Of a stretch of 64,000 bases of DNA, positions 63,850 to 64,000 are shown in pieces. The number at the start of each line of letters is the position of its first letter. The first letter of the stretch is position 1. Position numbers and translations under genes: made by a program. The DNA is from Rhodopirellula islandica. GTDB taxonomy: Bacteria; Planctomycetota; Planctomycetia; Pirellulales; Pirellulaceae. The DNA is taken from the NCBI RefSeq assembly GCF_001027925.1, contig NZ_LECT01000017.1:415537-479536 (forward strand), in the 5' to 3' direction. The notes below the pieces were generated by a model, which searched no databases, had not been told where the DNA came from, and saw only the letters and a program-made list of their open reading frames with translations.

Positions 63850-64000
63850 ATGAACGACCACTATCAATTCGATGCCGCAGGTGCCTTGCTCAGCACCGAA
63901 CTGCCATTCCCTCGCCGACAAGGCAAGGTTCGGGACGTGTACGACCTGGGCGATCGGTTGCTGATCGTCAGCAGCGATCGGATCAGCGCATTCGACTACA
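63850..64000 (+). CDS. purC: SAICAR synthetase PurC, N-terminus (runs off the window)
   Basis: The first 50 codons encode [20 protein letters not shown] then [20 protein letters not shown] and [21 protein letters not shown]...[13 protein letters not shown] is the invariant start of phosphoribosylaminoimidazole-succinocarboxamide synthase, which joins aspartate to CAIR in purine synthesis. The frame is open to the window end. It begins 218 bases after infC. Confidence 0.96.
   Translation, partial: MNDHYQFDAAGALLSTELPFPRRQGKVRDVYDLGDRLLIVSSDRISAFDY

Noticed and set aside
1-64000. CRISPR array or cas genes
   Set aside because: No regularly spaced short direct repeats and no Cas-like proteins were seen.

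Overview
The window looks like chromosome of a Rhodopirellula-type planctomycete. The evidence is the style of the genes: a giant secreted protein with an LEPR-xLLA-like N-terminal motif, an ECF sigma factor beside a zinc-finger/Ser-Thr-kinase fusion, several secreted PQQ-propeller, TPR and DUF3500 proteins, and palindromic repeats between genes. No rRNA gene is present, so the species is not named.

1-41.9 kb is ordinary chromosome. Minus strand: a flotillin-like N-terminus, a YihY-type membrane protein and a D-2-hydroxyacid dehydrogenase. Plus strand: a TPR protein, a secreted protein and a PQQ propeller; a PAS-LuxR regulator; then a signalling block (ECF sigma factor, 1,540-residue zinc-finger/kinase/repeat protein, 3,867-residue giant protein). 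After it come a metallophosphoesterase divergent from a second PQQ protein, tRNA-Leu(TAA), a DUF3500 protein, truB, an LPG-synthase-like membrane protein and a seven-iron ferredoxin (all minus), then an RlmI-type methyltransferase, an FHA protein, an unknown coiled-coil protein, type-B rpmJ, a CelD-like acetyltransferase, a fasciclin protein and a Gly/Arg-rich exported protein.

42.3-46.98 kb is a decayed accessory segment built of gene fragments joined at deletion points: a 3'-truncated hsdS and the 3' end of a DUF1016 nuclease gene, abutting a parA that has lost its Walker A end, then a small partition partner, an Mrr-like endonuclease, a 5'-truncated DUF1016 nuclease and the wrecked 3' end of a tyrosine integrase. 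It appears to be the remains of an older element that used the same tRNA.

46.98-62.55 kb is a genomic island of about 15.5 kb bounded by a perfect 44-bp direct repeat; the right copy lies in tRNA-Val(GAC). It carries a complete hsdM-hsdS-hsdR operon, a secreted/lipoprotein pair, and a P4-satellite-like core: AlpA-like HTH protein, Toprim/ATPase primase-helicase, small TubC-like protein and tyrosine integrase. The attachment core lies inside the integrase reading frame. In the integrated form the frame stops within the tRNA after two more codons; across the left copy the same frame stays open for 70 more codons. The excised circle should therefore encode an integrase with a different, longer C-terminus (621 instead of 553 residues). 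This is the most interesting observation in the window.

62.6-64 kb returns to core genes: infC and the start of purC.
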